This document shows positions 30,564 to 39,306 of a DNA stretch of 64,000 nucleotides, in pieces. Positions within the stretch are counted from its first letter, which is position 1. Every line of letters starts with the position of its first letter. Location: the NCBI GenBank assembly GCA_016278725.1, contig JADQBG010000001.1, positions 131,414 through 195,413 on the forward strand. Direction: 5' to 3'. The DNA comes from Actinomycetota bacterium (lineage in GTDB: Bacteria > Actinomycetota > Thermoleophilia > RBG-16-64-13). The notes below the pieces were generated by a model. That model saw only the letters and a list, made by a program, of their open reading frames with translations. It did no database searches and was not told where the DNA came from. A program made the translations under genes and the position numbers.

Positions 30564-31160
30564 ATAGCCAGGCTCATCGTCATTTCAGGACCGTCCGGTG
30601 CGGGTAAGGGCACGCTTATTGCCAAGATCCGGCCCCGTTTTCGCGACCTGAGCCTATCCGTTTCGGCCACCACTCGGAAGAAGCGGCGCGGCGAAGAGGA
30701 TGCACGCGATTACTTCTTTCTCGAGCTCAAGGAGTTCAAGAAGCGCCTGGAGCGGGGCGACTTCTTGGAGCACGCGGAGTACGGCGGCAACCTCTACGGC
30801 ACCCCGCGCCAAGCGGTGGAGGAAAGCCTACGGCACGGCTGCGACGTGCTCCTCGAGATCGAATTGCAGGGCGCCATGCAGGTGCATGAGGCCGTGGACG
30901 ATGCGGTCATGGTCTTCGTGGCCCCACCCGACCTGGGCGAGCTCGAGACCCGGTTGCGCAGACGCGACACCGAGAGCGAAAGACAGATCCAGCGGCGCAT
31001 GGACCATGCCCGCGAGGAACTCGCCTGTCGCGACGAGCACGGAAAACCCCCGGAATTTGACTATGCTATAGTCAATGCGGACGTCTGCGAGGCGGCAGAT
31101 GCGCTCGCCCGCATAATCGAGGATATTCGCCTCCACGATTCTGCCCGACACCAAGACTGA
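30564..31160 (+). CDS. gmk: Guanylate kinase with non-canonical (ATA) start
   Basis: Phosphorylates GMP to GDP. The frame shows P-loop ISGPSGAGKGTL, then SVSATTRKKRRGEEDARDYFF for GMP binding, and YGTPRQAVEESL. Between the last in-frame stop (TGA at 30525) and the P-loop there is no ATG, GTG or TTG. ATA at 30564 gives M-A-R-L-I-V-I-S-G-P-S-G, a normal Gmk N-terminus, 10 nt after the mihF stop; ATC 30576 and ATT 30582 are other options. The first in-frame ATG, at 30765, would delete the P-loop. From ATA the protein has 198 residues, the usual length. Either a rare start codon or a base change in this assembly. Confidence 0.88.
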   Translation: MARLIVISGPSGAGKGTLIAKIRPRFRDLSLSVSATTRKKRRGEEDARDYFFLELKEFKKRLERGDFLEHAEYGGNLYGTPRQAVEESLRHGCDVLLEIELQGAMQVHEAVDDAVMVFVAPPDLGELETRLRRRDTESERQIQRRMDHAREELACRDEHGKPPEFDYAIVNADVCEAADALARIIEDIRLHDSARHQD

Positions 31161-31198
31161 TACCGAATCCCCCCACACTGCGACGAGGTGACTAGCGG

Positions 31199-31459
31199 AT
31201 GAATAAGCCGACCGTGGACCATATTCTGGCTGGACTTAGCAAGAACGCCCCTGAGGGCGACGTTCCCAACCGCTATTCCGCCGTGATGGTGACCGCCCGC
31301 CGCGCGCGGCAGATCAACAGCTACTATCGCAGCCTGGGCGAAGGCGGCGGGCTCGAGGACTTCGCGCCGCCGCTCGTTACCGGTCCCACCCGTAATTACC
31401 TGACCATCGCCATGGAAGAAGTGGCGGAGGGCGAGATCGGGTATCGCCTGGCCGGCTAA
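31199..31459 (+). CDS. rpoZ: RNA polymerase omega subunit
   Basis: An 86-residue protein; ATG 31199 follows GAGGTGA. It has the RpoZ helix NRYSAVMVTARRARQINSYYRSLG, which binds the beta-prime C-terminus, and ends with YLTIAMEEVAEGEIGYRL. Omega helps assemble RNA polymerase. It sits between gmk and coaBC, the standard actinobacterial and firmicute order. Confidence 0.94.
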   Translation: MNKPTVDHILAGLSKNAPEGDVPNRYSAVMVTARRARQINSYYRSLGEGGGLEDFAPPLVTGPTRNYLTIAMEEVAEGEIGYRLAG

Positions 31460-31483
31460 CGCCGAGCCTCCTTCCTTCCGGTT

Positions 31484-32716
31484 ATGATCACGAGTGGCCA
31501 GCCCAAGGTCCTACTGGGGGTCACCGGCGGTATCGCCGCTTACAAATCCGTGGAAATCCTCCGGGGTCTGCAGCGTAACGGCGTCGATGTTCGTGTGGTG
31601 ATGACTGCGGCCGCGACTCAGTTCGTGGGGCCGCTCACCTTCGAGACGCTTTCCGGGCACCCCGTGCACCTCGACTCGCAGTGGCTCCGCAGCGACTCGG
31701 GCATCGCCCATGTCGAGGAGGGCCGCGAAGCCGACCTCCTCCTGATCGCCCCGGCCACGGCCAACACCCTGGCCAAGATGGCTCAGGGCATCGCCGACAA
31801 CCTGTTGACCACCACCTACCTGGCCTTTTCCGGCCCCGTGCTGGTGGCTCCCGCCATGAACGCCAACATGTGGTCTCATCCCGCCACCCAGCAGAATCTG
31901 GCCCTGCTCGAAAAGCGGGGGGTCGTCGTCGTGCAGCCCGACGAGGGCGAACTCGCCTGTGGGGTCTACGGCGCCGGAAGGATGGCGGAGCCCGACGGCA
32001 TCGTCGCCGAGGTCAAGCTTCGTCTGCAGGTGGAGAGTAAGAGCGATTTGCGGGGACTCAGGGTTTTGGTCACCGCCGGAGGCACCCAGGAGCCGATCGA
32101 CGCGGTGCGCTACATCGGCAACCGCAGCTCGGGAAAGATGGGCTTTTCCCTGGCCCGCGCCGCCCATGACCGGGGGGCTGAGGTCGACTTGGTGCACTCC
32201 AACGTCAAGCTGCCCAAGGTGCCCGGAGTCAGGCAGGTCGAAGCTTCCACCGCGGACGACGTCTATCGTGAGGTGATGGCACGCCTTCCCGAGGTCGACG
32301 TGCTTATCATGGCCGCGGCGGTGGCGGACTATCGGGTCGGCAGGAACGTGGACGGCAAGATGGCCAAGAAGCGGGAGCGGCTCACCATCCAACTGGAGCC
32401 CACCGCCGACGTTCTCTGCGAGGTGGCGGCACTGGAGGGCGGCCGGTTTGTCGTCGGCTTTGCCGCCGAGTTCGGGTTGGAGGGTCTGGAGCGCGCCCGA
32501 GGGAAACTGGAGCGCAAGAATCTGGACATGATCGTCTTCAACGACATCTCGCGCAGCGATATCGGCTTCAACGTGGACGAGAACGAGGTGGTCATCCTGA
32601 CGCCGGACGGCGAGGTCGAGGTGGCCCGGACGGGCAAAGAGGTGGTCGCCGAACGGATTCTGGACGAGGTGGCGCGGGCGCTTCGCCGCCGAAGAAAGGC
32701 CGGCGTCCCGGCCTAG
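31484..32716 (+). CDS. coaBC: Bifunctional phosphopantothenoylcysteine decarboxylase / synthase
   Basis: A 410-residue fusion enzyme of coenzyme A synthesis. The CoaC half (about 1-185) shows LGVTGGIAAYKS for FMN, the catalytic His in SGIAHVEEG, PAMNANMW and the ACGVYGAGRM substrate flap. The CoaB half (about 190-410) shows VTAGGTQEPIDAVRYIGNRSSGKMG, AAAVADYR, and a Lys-rich loop KMAKKRERL, then VFNDISRSDIGF. Full length. Followed by a bidirectional terminator shared with rpoD. Confidence 0.95.
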   Translation: MITSGQPKVLLGVTGGIAAYKSVEILRGLQRNGVDVRVVMTAAATQFVGPLTFETLSGHPVHLDSQWLRSDSGIAHVEEGREADLLLIAPATANTLAKMAQGIADNLLTTTYLAFSGPVLVAPAMNANMWSHPATQQNLALLEKRGVVVVQPDEGELACGVYGAGRMAEPDGIVAEVKLRLQVESKSDLRGLRVLVTAGGTQEPIDAVRYIGNRSSGKMGFSLARAAHDRGAEVDLVHSNVKLPKVPGVRQVEASTADDVYREVMARLPEVDVLIMAAAVADYRVGRNVDGKMAKKRERLTIQLEPTADVLCEVAALEGGRFVVGFAAEFGLEGLERARGKLERKNLDMIVFNDISRSDIGFNVDENEVVILTPDGEVEVARTGKEVVAERILDEVARALRRRRKAGVPA

Positions 32717-32748
32717 AGCACTCGGCTAGAGAACGGCTAGAGCACGAG

Positions 32749-32772
32749 AGAGGGCGCCCGAAGGCGCCCTCT
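32749..32772. terminator. Bidirectional terminator between coaBC and rpoD
   Basis: AGAGGGCGCC pairs perfectly with GGCGCCCTCT around a CGAA tetraloop. Both genes converge on it. Confidence 0.8.
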
Positions 32773-32802
32773 TGAGCCTCATCCTCGGTCTGCAGGCACT
32801 CC

Positions 32803-33906
32803 TCAGGCGGACTCGCGCATCGCCTGGATTTCGGACGACGCCTTTATCTGCTCCAGAGCTTTGGCTTCGATCTGCCGAATGCGCTCGCGGCTGACGTTGA
32901 AGCGGGAGCTCACCTCGGCCAGAGTTCGCGGATGCTCACCTTTCAGTCCGAAGCGAAGCTCGACCACCTTGCGTTCGCGTTCGTCCATGTTCTTGAGCAC
33001 CCGATTTAGACTCTCCCGGGCGATTATGCTGGAGACGGCCTCCGCGGGGTCCGGCGTGCTGGTGTTCTCGATGAAATCGCCCAGTTCTGCGTCTTCCTCA
33101 TCGCCAATGGGCGTTTCCAGGGAGGTGGTGCGCTGAGCGATCTTGCGCATCTCTCGCACTTCCTCAGGCTCGATGGCCAGTTCCGCCGCGAGATCCTCGT
33201 CCGTGGGTTCCCGCCCGGACTCCTGCAGCATCTTCCGCTCGGTGCGCATCATTTTGTTGATCTTCTCGATCATGTGCACCGGGATGCGGATGTTGCGGTC
33301 TTGGTTGGCAATGGCCCGAGTTATGGCCTGACGGATCCACCAGGTGGCGTAGGTCGAGAACTTGAAGCCCTTGCGGTAGTCGAATTTCTCCACCGCGCGG
33401 ATCAGTCCGGTGTTGCCTTCCTGAATCAGGTCGAGCAGATCCATGTCCTGGGTGTAGTAGTTCTTCGCGATCGAGATCACGAGCCGCAGGTTGGAGCTGA
33501 TCATCTTGTCTTTGGCCATCATGTCGCCGGCTTCGATCCGTTTTGCCAGCTCGACCTCTTCTTGTTTGTTGAGCAGCGGCACTTCGCCGGCTTCCTTGAG
33601 GTACAGCCGGAGCGGATCGTTGGTAACGGTCTCCACGGACAGGTCAAGGGTGGGGGCGGTCTTCTCCAGACCGCCTGCCTCGACCGGGGCCTCCTCGTAG
33701 ACCTCGACGTTGAGGTCGAAAAGCTGCGAGTAGAGGTCCTCGATGTCCTCGGTGGTCATGTCGAAGTCCTCGACCAGAGCCATCACTTCGTCGGTGACTA
33801 CATAGCCACGCTCCTGGCCGGCCTGAAGCAGTCCCGGGATGTCGACGATGGTCCGACTCTCGCCCATCGCTGCATCGCTATTGGTTCTCATCGCCATCGT
33901 TGGCAC
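32803..33906 (-). CDS. rpoD: Principal RNA polymerase sigma factor (SigA/RpoD)
   Basis: About 367 residues from GTG 33906 (AGAGGG 5 nt upstream); ATG 33897 is an alternative. Region 1.2 DPLRLYLKEAGEVPLL, region 2 SNLRLVISIAKNYYTQDMDLLDLIQEGNTGLIRAVEKFDYRKGFKFSTYATWWIRQAI, region 3 IPVHMIEKINKM, region 4 HPRTLAEVSSRFNVSRERIRQIEAKAL. All are group 1 hallmarks. The N-terminal region 1.1 is short and acidic. It is transcribed from its own strong promoter at 33997-34025, 84 nt of leader, opposite to coaBC. Confidence 0.95.
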   Translation of the reverse strand: MPTMAMRTNSDAAMGESRTIVDIPGLLQAGQERGYVVTDEVMALVEDFDMTTEDIEDLYSQLFDLNVEVYEEAPVEAGGLEKTAPTLDLSVETVTNDPLRLYLKEAGEVPLLNKQEEVELAKRIEAGDMMAKDKMISSNLRLVISIAKNYYTQDMDLLDLIQEGNTGLIRAVEKFDYRKGFKFSTYATWWIRQAITRAIANQDRNIRIPVHMIEKINKMMRTERKMLQESGREPTDEDLAAELAIEPEEVREMRKIAQRTTSLETPIGDEEDAELGDFIENTSTPDPAEAVSSIIARESLNRVLKNMDERERKVVELRFGLKGEHPRTLAEVSSRFNVSRERIRQIEAKALEQIKASSEIQAMRESA

Positions 33907-33996
33907 GTATCCCTCTTGGTCGTCTTTCTGAAAAACATTCTTACGGCTGGGCCTTGAGGAAGCCCCCTCGAGGACCCTCCTAAGGCAAACCCGCGC

Positions 33997-34025
33997 ATTG
34001 TATCCCACACAAGTACTATTGTCCA
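33997..34025 (-). promoter_or_regulatory. Promoter of rpoD
   Basis: On the complement strand TGGACA (34020-34025) and TACAAT (33997-34002) are spaced by exactly 17 nt, 5/6 matches to each consensus. This predicts transcription from about 33990. Confidence 0.7.
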
Positions 34026-34067
34026 TAGGAGTTAGGGCAAAACGCCGAATTTCAAACCTCAGCACAC

Positions 34068-34081
34068 CGAACAAACGTTCA
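34068..34081. promoter_or_regulatory. Candidate LexA (SOS) box upstream of rpoD
   Basis: CGAACAAACGTTCA fits the CGAAC-RNRY-GTTYG consensus of Gram-positive LexA at 13 of 14 positions, with intact GAAC and GTTC half-sites. It lies 43 nt upstream of the -35 box of the rpoD promoter. SOS control is an inference from the match alone. Confidence 0.4.
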
Positions 34082-34184
34082 GCGAACAACGGCATTCTAC
34101 CCGCAAAATGCGATCAAATTGCGAAGGAAGGGTAAAGATTGGTTCACGATGAACGAGGAATCCGCCTCGCGGGAGACGCGGAAA

Positions 34185-36035
34185 CTAGACGTCCTCGAAC
34201 GCTCCGGTCCAGCCGTCGACGCCCAGGGCCGCATCCCGGCCGCGAGATGCGGCGAGCAACTGGCTGCGGTAGAGCGCGGCATAGGCGCCGTCCCGGTCCA
34301 GCAGTTCCCGATGGGACCCATCCTCAACGATACGGCCGTCGGCCACCACCAGGATCCGGTCTGAACGCTCCACCGTGGAGAGACGGTGGGCGATGATCAA
34401 AGAGGTGCGCTCCGCCAGGAGACGGCCCAGGGCGAGCTCCACCCGGCGCTCGGTGCCTGGGTCCACGCTCGAGGTCGCCTCGTCCAGGATCAGGATGGAC
34501 GGCTGGGCGAAGAAGGCTCGGGCGAAGGCCACCAGCTGACGTTCCCCCGCAGAGAGGCGGCTGCCCCGCTCCTGCACCTCGGTGTCGTAGCCATCGGGCA
34601 GATTGGCGATCAAATCGTCGACCCCCAACCGGCGCGCCGCCTGCCGGACTTCTTCCAACGTCGCCTGCGGCCGGGGCAGGCGGATATTGTCGAGCACGGT
34701 GCCCGAGAACAGATAGGGCTCCTGCGGCACGTAACCCACCTGGCGGCGGAACGCGCGGATGTCGTAATCCTGCAGTTCGACTCCGTCCACCAAGATGCGG
34801 CCGGCATCGGGACGGTAGAACCGCAGGAGCAGGCGCGCGATGGTCGTCTTGCCCGCGCCGGTGGGGCCCACCAGGGCGACGCGCTGTCCCGGGGGGATGT
34901 GGATGGAGACGTCGTGCAGGACGTCTCCGCCGCTGTCGTAGGAGAAGGTGACGTTCTCGAAGCTCAGCTCTCCCCGGAGGCGTCCGGGAATGGTTTCGCC
35001 CTGCCACTCGGTGGCATCCGGTTCGGTCTCGAGCACGGTGTAGATCTTCTCGAGGGCGGCGCCCGCCGACTGAAAGGTGTTGTACAGCTCGGAAAGGGAC
35101 TGCACCGGGTCGAAGAAGCTGGAGAGGTAGGCGATGAAGGCGGCGAGCACCCCCACGGTCAGATTGCCCTGAGTGACCTGCCAGCCGCCGTAGAGCAGGA
35201 TGATGGCGGTGGCGATGGCCGAGAGGAACTCCACGGAGGGGAAGTACAGACCGGAGATGTAGACGGTGGAAACGTTGGCTCGGCGATAGGTGTCGTTGAC
35301 CTCGTGGAATCTCTCCCGGTTGCGGTCTTCGCGCACGAACGCCTGAACCACCCGCACCCCGCTGACCGACTCCTGCAGAGTCGCCGTCAGGTCGGCCACG
35401 GTCTCCCTGACTTCCCGGTAGGCCTTGACCGCGCGGGTACGGAACACGGCGGTGGCGACCAGCAGAAACGGCAGGACGGAAAGCGTTACCAGGGCCAGCT
35501 TGAAGTCCATGGTCATGATGATGATGGCCGCCCCGGTCAGGGTGAGCACGTTGGTGACCAATTGGGTCATGCCCTCGGTCAGCAGCTGCTCGAGCGCTTC
35601 GATGTCGTTGGTCAGCCGGGAGATCACCCAGCCGGCGCGTTGGCGCGTGTGGTAGCCGACGTCCAGTGAGGTCAGGTGGCCGAAGAGTTCGTCGCGCAGG
35701 TCGCGGATGATGCGCTCTCCTACCCAGTTGACCCCGTAGGTCTGCAGCCCATTGAGTACCGCGCCCACTACTCCCGCTGCCAGATAGAGCAGGCCGATCA
35801 CCAACAGGTAGTCCAGGTTCTGCTTGCGGATGCCTCCGTCGATGGCCAGCCGGAGCAGGTACGGGCCGGCCAACCCGGTCGCGGTGAAAAGGAGCATGAC
35901 CAGGAAAGTGGCCCCCGCCTGCCAGCGGTAGCTCCGGGCAAAGGCGCCCAGGCGGACCAGCGCCTGACGGTCGAACCACACCCGCAGGGCGGCCCGGCCC
36001 TCATCCGGTGCGTAGTGGCGCCCGTGGGAGCTCAA
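34185..36035 (-). CDS. Heterodimeric ABC exporter subunit, catalytic-type NBD
   Basis: A 616-residue half-transporter: six TM helices (about 25-320) fused to a nucleotide-binding domain with Walker A GPTGAGKTT, Q-loop VPQEPYLFSGT, signature LSAGERQ and Walker B ILILDEATSSVD. Walker B keeps the catalytic Glu, while the signature deviates from LSGGQ. Its start TTG 36035 overlaps the stop of the upstream subunit (TTGA). The pair matches the TM287/TM288-like arrangement with one active and one degenerate ATP site. Substrate is probably a drug, peptide or lipid. Confidence 0.92.
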   Translation of the reverse strand: MSSHGRHYAPDEGRAALRVWFDRQALVRLGAFARSYRWQAGATFLVMLLFTATGLAGPYLLRLAIDGGIRKQNLDYLLVIGLLYLAAGVVGAVLNGLQTYGVNWVGERIIRDLRDELFGHLTSLDVGYHTRQRAGWVISRLTNDIEALEQLLTEGMTQLVTNVLTLTGAAIIIMTMDFKLALVTLSVLPFLLVATAVFRTRAVKAYREVRETVADLTATLQESVSGVRVVQAFVREDRNRERFHEVNDTYRRANVSTVYISGLYFPSVEFLSAIATAIILLYGGWQVTQGNLTVGVLAAFIAYLSSFFDPVQSLSELYNTFQSAGAALEKIYTVLETEPDATEWQGETIPGRLRGELSFENVTFSYDSGGDVLHDVSIHIPPGQRVALVGPTGAGKTTIARLLLRFYRPDAGRILVDGVELQDYDIRAFRRQVGYVPQEPYLFSGTVLDNIRLPRPQATLEEVRQAARRLGVDDLIANLPDGYDTEVQERGSRLSAGERQLVAFARAFFAQPSILILDEATSSVDPGTERRVELALGRLLAERTSLIIAHRLSTVERSDRILVVADGRIVEDGSHRELLDRDGAYAALYRSQLLAASRGRDAALGVDGWTGAFEDV

Positions 36036-37783
36036 AGGGCCTCCTCCCGGGCGGCCGCCACCAGTTCCCGCTGCACGTCCTCCTCGGCCTCCCGGATCAG
36101 GATCTCCTGCCAGGGCACTTTCTCGGGCGGCCCCACCTGCACGATGCGTCCCCGTTCCATGAGCACCACCCGGTCGGCCAGCAGCACGGTCGAGGGGCGG
36201 TGGGCGATGACGACCGTGGTGCGGGTGCCGTGAATGCCCTCCAGCGCGTCCATGATGTGGGCCTCGGTTTCGGCATCCACGCTCGAGGTGGCGTCGTCCA
36301 GAATCAGGATCCGGGGGTCGACCAGGAGGGCCCGCGCCAGGGCCAGCCGCTGGCGCTGGCCTCCGCTCAACGTGAGCCCGCGTTCTCCGATGACGGTCTC
36401 GTAGCCCTGCGGTAAGCGCTCGATGAACTCCTCGGCGGCGGCGGCGCGTGCCGCCGCCCGGACGTCTGCCTCACCGGCGTCCGGCCTCCCGTAGCGGATG
36501 TTGTCGCGAACGCTCAAGGAGAACAGGAAAGGGTCCTGTTCCACGAGCCCCAGTTGCCGACGCAGACTGTCCAGGGTGACGTCGCGCAGATCCGTCCCAT
36601 CCACCAGGACCCTGCCCGAGCTGGGATCGGCGAAGCGGGGGATCAGGCGGGCCAGCGTGGTCTTGCCCGAACCGGTGGGGCCGACCAGGGCCACGGTTTC
36701 GCCGGGCTCTATCTCGAGGGAGACCTGACGCACCACGGGGTGGCCGTCGTAGCCGAAGTCGACGTCGCGGAACTCGATCCGGCCCTCGATGCGCCCGAGC
36801 GAAACCGCGTTTGCCGCTTGATAGACCTCGGGTTCTTCATCCAGGATTTCGAGCACGCGCTCACCCGAGGCGGCCGCCCGCTCTGCCCAACTGACCAGCA
36901 TGCCCAGCATGCGGAGCGGCCAGACCAGGAGGAGGGTGTAACCGTAGAAGGCCAGGAGGCTCCCCAGCGTCATCTCGTCGGCGATGACCAGACGGCCCCC
37001 GTAATACAGGATGACGAGCAGGCTCAGGCTGGGAAGCAGGCCGAGGAGGGGAACGTATCGCCCCCTGATGGCGGCGGCCTCCAGGTTCTGCCGGTAGATG
37101 CGGTCGGAGGCCTCCGCGAAGCGCTCCTGCTGGAGCTCCTCGACGGCGAAGGCTTTGATCACGCGGATGCCCAGGATCCTTTCCTCGGCCACGGCCGTCA
37201 GTTCCGCCACCCGTTGCTGGATGGCGTACAGCGAAGGATGCAGACGCGAACTGAACCGGCGCGCGACCAGCATCAGCAACGGCGCGGGCATGAGGGCCGC
37301 CACCGCGAGCCGCGGCTCGAGCACGAACAGCAAGATGGTCACCCCGACCAGAGTCAGGGTGTGGGTGACGATGAAGATCAGCCCGTAGCTCAAGAAGAGC
37401 CTGACCCCACGCACGTCGGCCATCGCCCGGCTGATCAGCTGGCCGGTTTGCGAACGCAGGTAGAAGCGCAGGCCCAGGTGCTGCATGTGATCGAACAGGC
37501 GATTGCGCACGTCGGTTTCCACCGCCAAACTCATCTTGCCGGAGACGGTCCGGCGCAGGAAAGCGGTGACGAAGCGGGTCACGCCGACCGCGACCATGAC
37601 CAGCGACAGGGGAAGCAGCAGGTCGTCCCGCCCGCCGATCAAAGCCAGGTCGACCACGGACTTGGTGAGCCAGGGTATGACCAACCCGAGCCCGGTGGTG
37701 GCGAGCGCCAGGAACAGGGATGCGTAGAGGGCCAGCCAGTGGCCCTCGAGAAAAGTCACAATCATGCGGCGAAAGGTGTGCAT
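36032..37783 (-). CDS. Heterodimeric ABC exporter subunit, degenerate-type NBD
   Basis: A 583-residue half-transporter from ATG 37783. Six TM helices precede an NBD with Walker A GPTGSGKTT, signature LSGGQRQ and Walker B ILILDDATSSVD. The residue after Walker B is Asp instead of the catalytic Glu, as in the degenerate site of heterodimeric exporters. Its LSGGQ signature would complete the active site of the partner encoded downstream. Starts further upstream (37822) add a Gly/Arg-rich stretch without family resemblance. Divergent from plsX. Confidence 0.92.
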   Translation of the reverse strand: MHTFRRMIVTFLEGHWLALYASLFLALATTGLGLVIPWLTKSVVDLALIGGRDDLLLPLSLVMVAVGVTRFVTAFLRRTVSGKMSLAVETDVRNRLFDHMQHLGLRFYLRSQTGQLISRAMADVRGVRLFLSYGLIFIVTHTLTLVGVTILLFVLEPRLAVAALMPAPLLMLVARRFSSRLHPSLYAIQQRVAELTAVAEERILGIRVIKAFAVEELQQERFAEASDRIYRQNLEAAAIRGRYVPLLGLLPSLSLLVILYYGGRLVIADEMTLGSLLAFYGYTLLLVWPLRMLGMLVSWAERAAASGERVLEILDEEPEVYQAANAVSLGRIEGRIEFRDVDFGYDGHPVVRQVSLEIEPGETVALVGPTGSGKTTLARLIPRFADPSSGRVLVDGTDLRDVTLDSLRRQLGLVEQDPFLFSLSVRDNIRYGRPDAGEADVRAAARAAAAEEFIERLPQGYETVIGERGLTLSGGQRQRLALARALLVDPRILILDDATSSVDAETEAHIMDALEGIHGTRTTVVIAHRPSTVLLADRVVLMERGRIVQVGPPEKVPWQEILIREAEEDVQRELVAAAREEAL

Positions 37784-37873
37784 CGGCCTAAGTGTACCCG
37801 CGCAACCGGATCTGATTGGCAAAGTGCTGTTATCGTGGGGTGGTCGTCACACCTCGGGAGGACGCTGCGCCTT

Positions 37874-38944
37874 ATGACCGAAACGAACCCGCCACCCTCG
37901 GCCGTTCCGCCTGAAGACGTCTCGCCCCTGGCCGGCCCGGTCACGATCGCGCTGGATGCCGAGGGAGGAGATCACGCTCCCCGCGAGATCGTGCTGGGCG
38001 CGTTGGCCGCCGCCGGGCCCGATTTGCGGGTGCTGCTCGTGGGGCGGCCCGAAATAGTTCGGGCCGAACTCGAAACTTCGTCCGCCGGCTTCTCAGGTGA
38101 CGGCGCCAAATACATCGAAATGGTGCCTTCGGCTTCGGTCATCAGTTCCAGCGAGGAGCCCGCCCGGGCCGTGCGGAATCAGCCCGAGGCCTCCATCTCG
38201 GTGGGCGCGCGCCTCGTGGCGGACGGGAAAGCCCAGGCCTTCATCTCCGCGGGCAGCACGGGTGCCATGCTGGCCGCCGGTCTGCTCTTGGTCAAGCGGG
38301 TGCGCGGCATCAAACGCCCGGCCATCCTCACCCTGCTCCCCGGCGAACGAGGACCGGTGGTGTTCCTGGATGCGGGAGCAAATGCCGATTGCCGGCCCGA
38401 GCACCTGCTCGAGTTCGGCACCCTGGGCGCGGTCTTCGCTCGCCGGGTCCTCGGTTTGGAGAACCCACGGGTCGCCCTGCTGAACATCGGCGAGGAAGCC
38501 GGCAAGGGCAATGAGCTGACGGCGGCGGCCCACCAACTGCTGGCCGAGAGCGGCCTCGACTTCGTCGGTAACCTCGAAGGCGGCGATCTGTTGGCCAACG
38601 CCGCCGATGTGGTGGTGACCGACGGCTTCACCGGCAACGTGGCCCTCAAACTCTTGGAGGGGACGGCCCGTTCGCTCATGCTGAGAATCCGCTCGGCGGC
38701 GGAGACGGACCTCCGCTCTAAGCTGGGCGGGGTTCTGCTTCGGCCGGCCTTGCGCAGTCTGCGCGATGAGCTCGACCCGGAGCAGTACGGCGGGACCTAC
38801 CTGCTGGGCCTTCGCGGCCTGCTGGTGATCGCTCACGGCAACTCCTCGCGCACCGCGATCGAGAACGGTCTGCGCTTCGCCGCGGGGGCGGTGCGCAGCG
38901 ATGTGGTGGCTGCGGTGAGGGAGGAACTGGAGGCTCAAGGATAA
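37874..38944 (+). CDS. plsX: Phosphate acyltransferase PlsX
   Basis: A 356-residue peripheral membrane enzyme that makes acyl-phosphate from acyl-ACP for phospholipid synthesis. It shows TIALDAEGGDHAPREIVLGAL (usual MDAMGGD with Asp-Ala-Glu here), FISAGSTGAMLAAGLLLVKRVRGIKRPA, FLDAGANADCRPEHLLEF, VALLNIGEEAGKGNEL and DVVVTDGFTGNVALKLLEG. The N-terminus has about 22 extra Pro/Ser residues before the barrel, so a later start is possible; GGGAGG lies 13 nt before ATG 37874. Next to acpP, its substrate carrier. Confidence 0.94.
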   Translation: MTETNPPPSAVPPEDVSPLAGPVTIALDAEGGDHAPREIVLGALAAAGPDLRVLLVGRPEIVRAELETSSAGFSGDGAKYIEMVPSASVISSSEEPARAVRNQPEASISVGARLVADGKAQAFISAGSTGAMLAAGLLLVKRVRGIKRPAILTLLPGERGPVVFLDAGANADCRPEHLLEFGTLGAVFARRVLGLENPRVALLNIGEEAGKGNELTAAAHQLLAESGLDFVGNLEGGDLLANAADVVVTDGFTGNVALKLLEGTARSLMLRIRSAAETDLRSKLGGVLLRPALRSLRDELDPEQYGGTYLLGLRGLLVIAHGNSSRTAIENGLRFAAGAVRSDVVAAVREELEAQG

Positions 38945-38951
38945 GGCGCGC

Positions 38952-38979
38952 TTGTGTACGCAACCGCCGTTGCTACAAT
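38952..38979 (+). promoter_or_regulatory. Promoter of acpP
   Basis: TTGTGT (38952-38957) and TACAAT (38974-38979) with a 16-nt spacer, between plsX and acpP. Predicts a leader of about 65 nt. Confidence 0.5.
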
Positions 38980-39051
38980 GAGTCCTTCGATCGAGGCCGG
39001 ATGATGCCCGGGGCACCGCCGGCGTAATGAAATTTCGCGCAAGGAGAATCG

Positions 39052-39291
39052 ATGGGCAGGGAAGAGATCTTCGCTAAGGTTCAGGCCATCCTCGTGGACC
39101 AGCTCGACGTCAGTGCTGAAGAGGTCACCATGGAAGCCAACTTCCAGGAGGATCTGAATGCGGACAGCCTGGATCTGGTGGAAGTCATCATGGAGCTGGA
39201 AGATCAGTTCGACCTGAAGATCTCCGATGAGGAGGCCGAGCAGATCGGCACCGTCGGCGCGGCCGTCGACTTCATCGAGAAGCGCGTCTGA
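39052..39291 (+). CDS. acpP: Acyl carrier protein
   Basis: A 79-residue acidic helical protein; ATG 39052 follows AAGGAGAATCG. The phosphopantetheine attachment Ser is in NADSLDLVEVIMELE. It carries acyl chains in fatty acid synthesis. It lies between plsX and rnc, the conserved order, and has its own promoter. Confidence 0.96.
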   Translation: MGREEIFAKVQAILVDQLDVSAEEVTMEANFQEDLNADSLDLVEVIMELEDQFDLKISDEEAEQIGTVGAAVDFIEKRV

Positions 39292-39306
39292 TCCGATAAC
39301 CACGGA

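Noticed and set aside
30765-31160. Guanylate kinase starting at ATG 30765
   Set aside because: This start would remove the P-loop and GMP-binding block, which are clearly encoded upstream in the same frame.
36554-37873. N-terminal extension of plsX reaching back over the ABC exporter gene
   Set aside because: The extension is antisense to the exporter; PlsX family sequence begins after ATG 37874.
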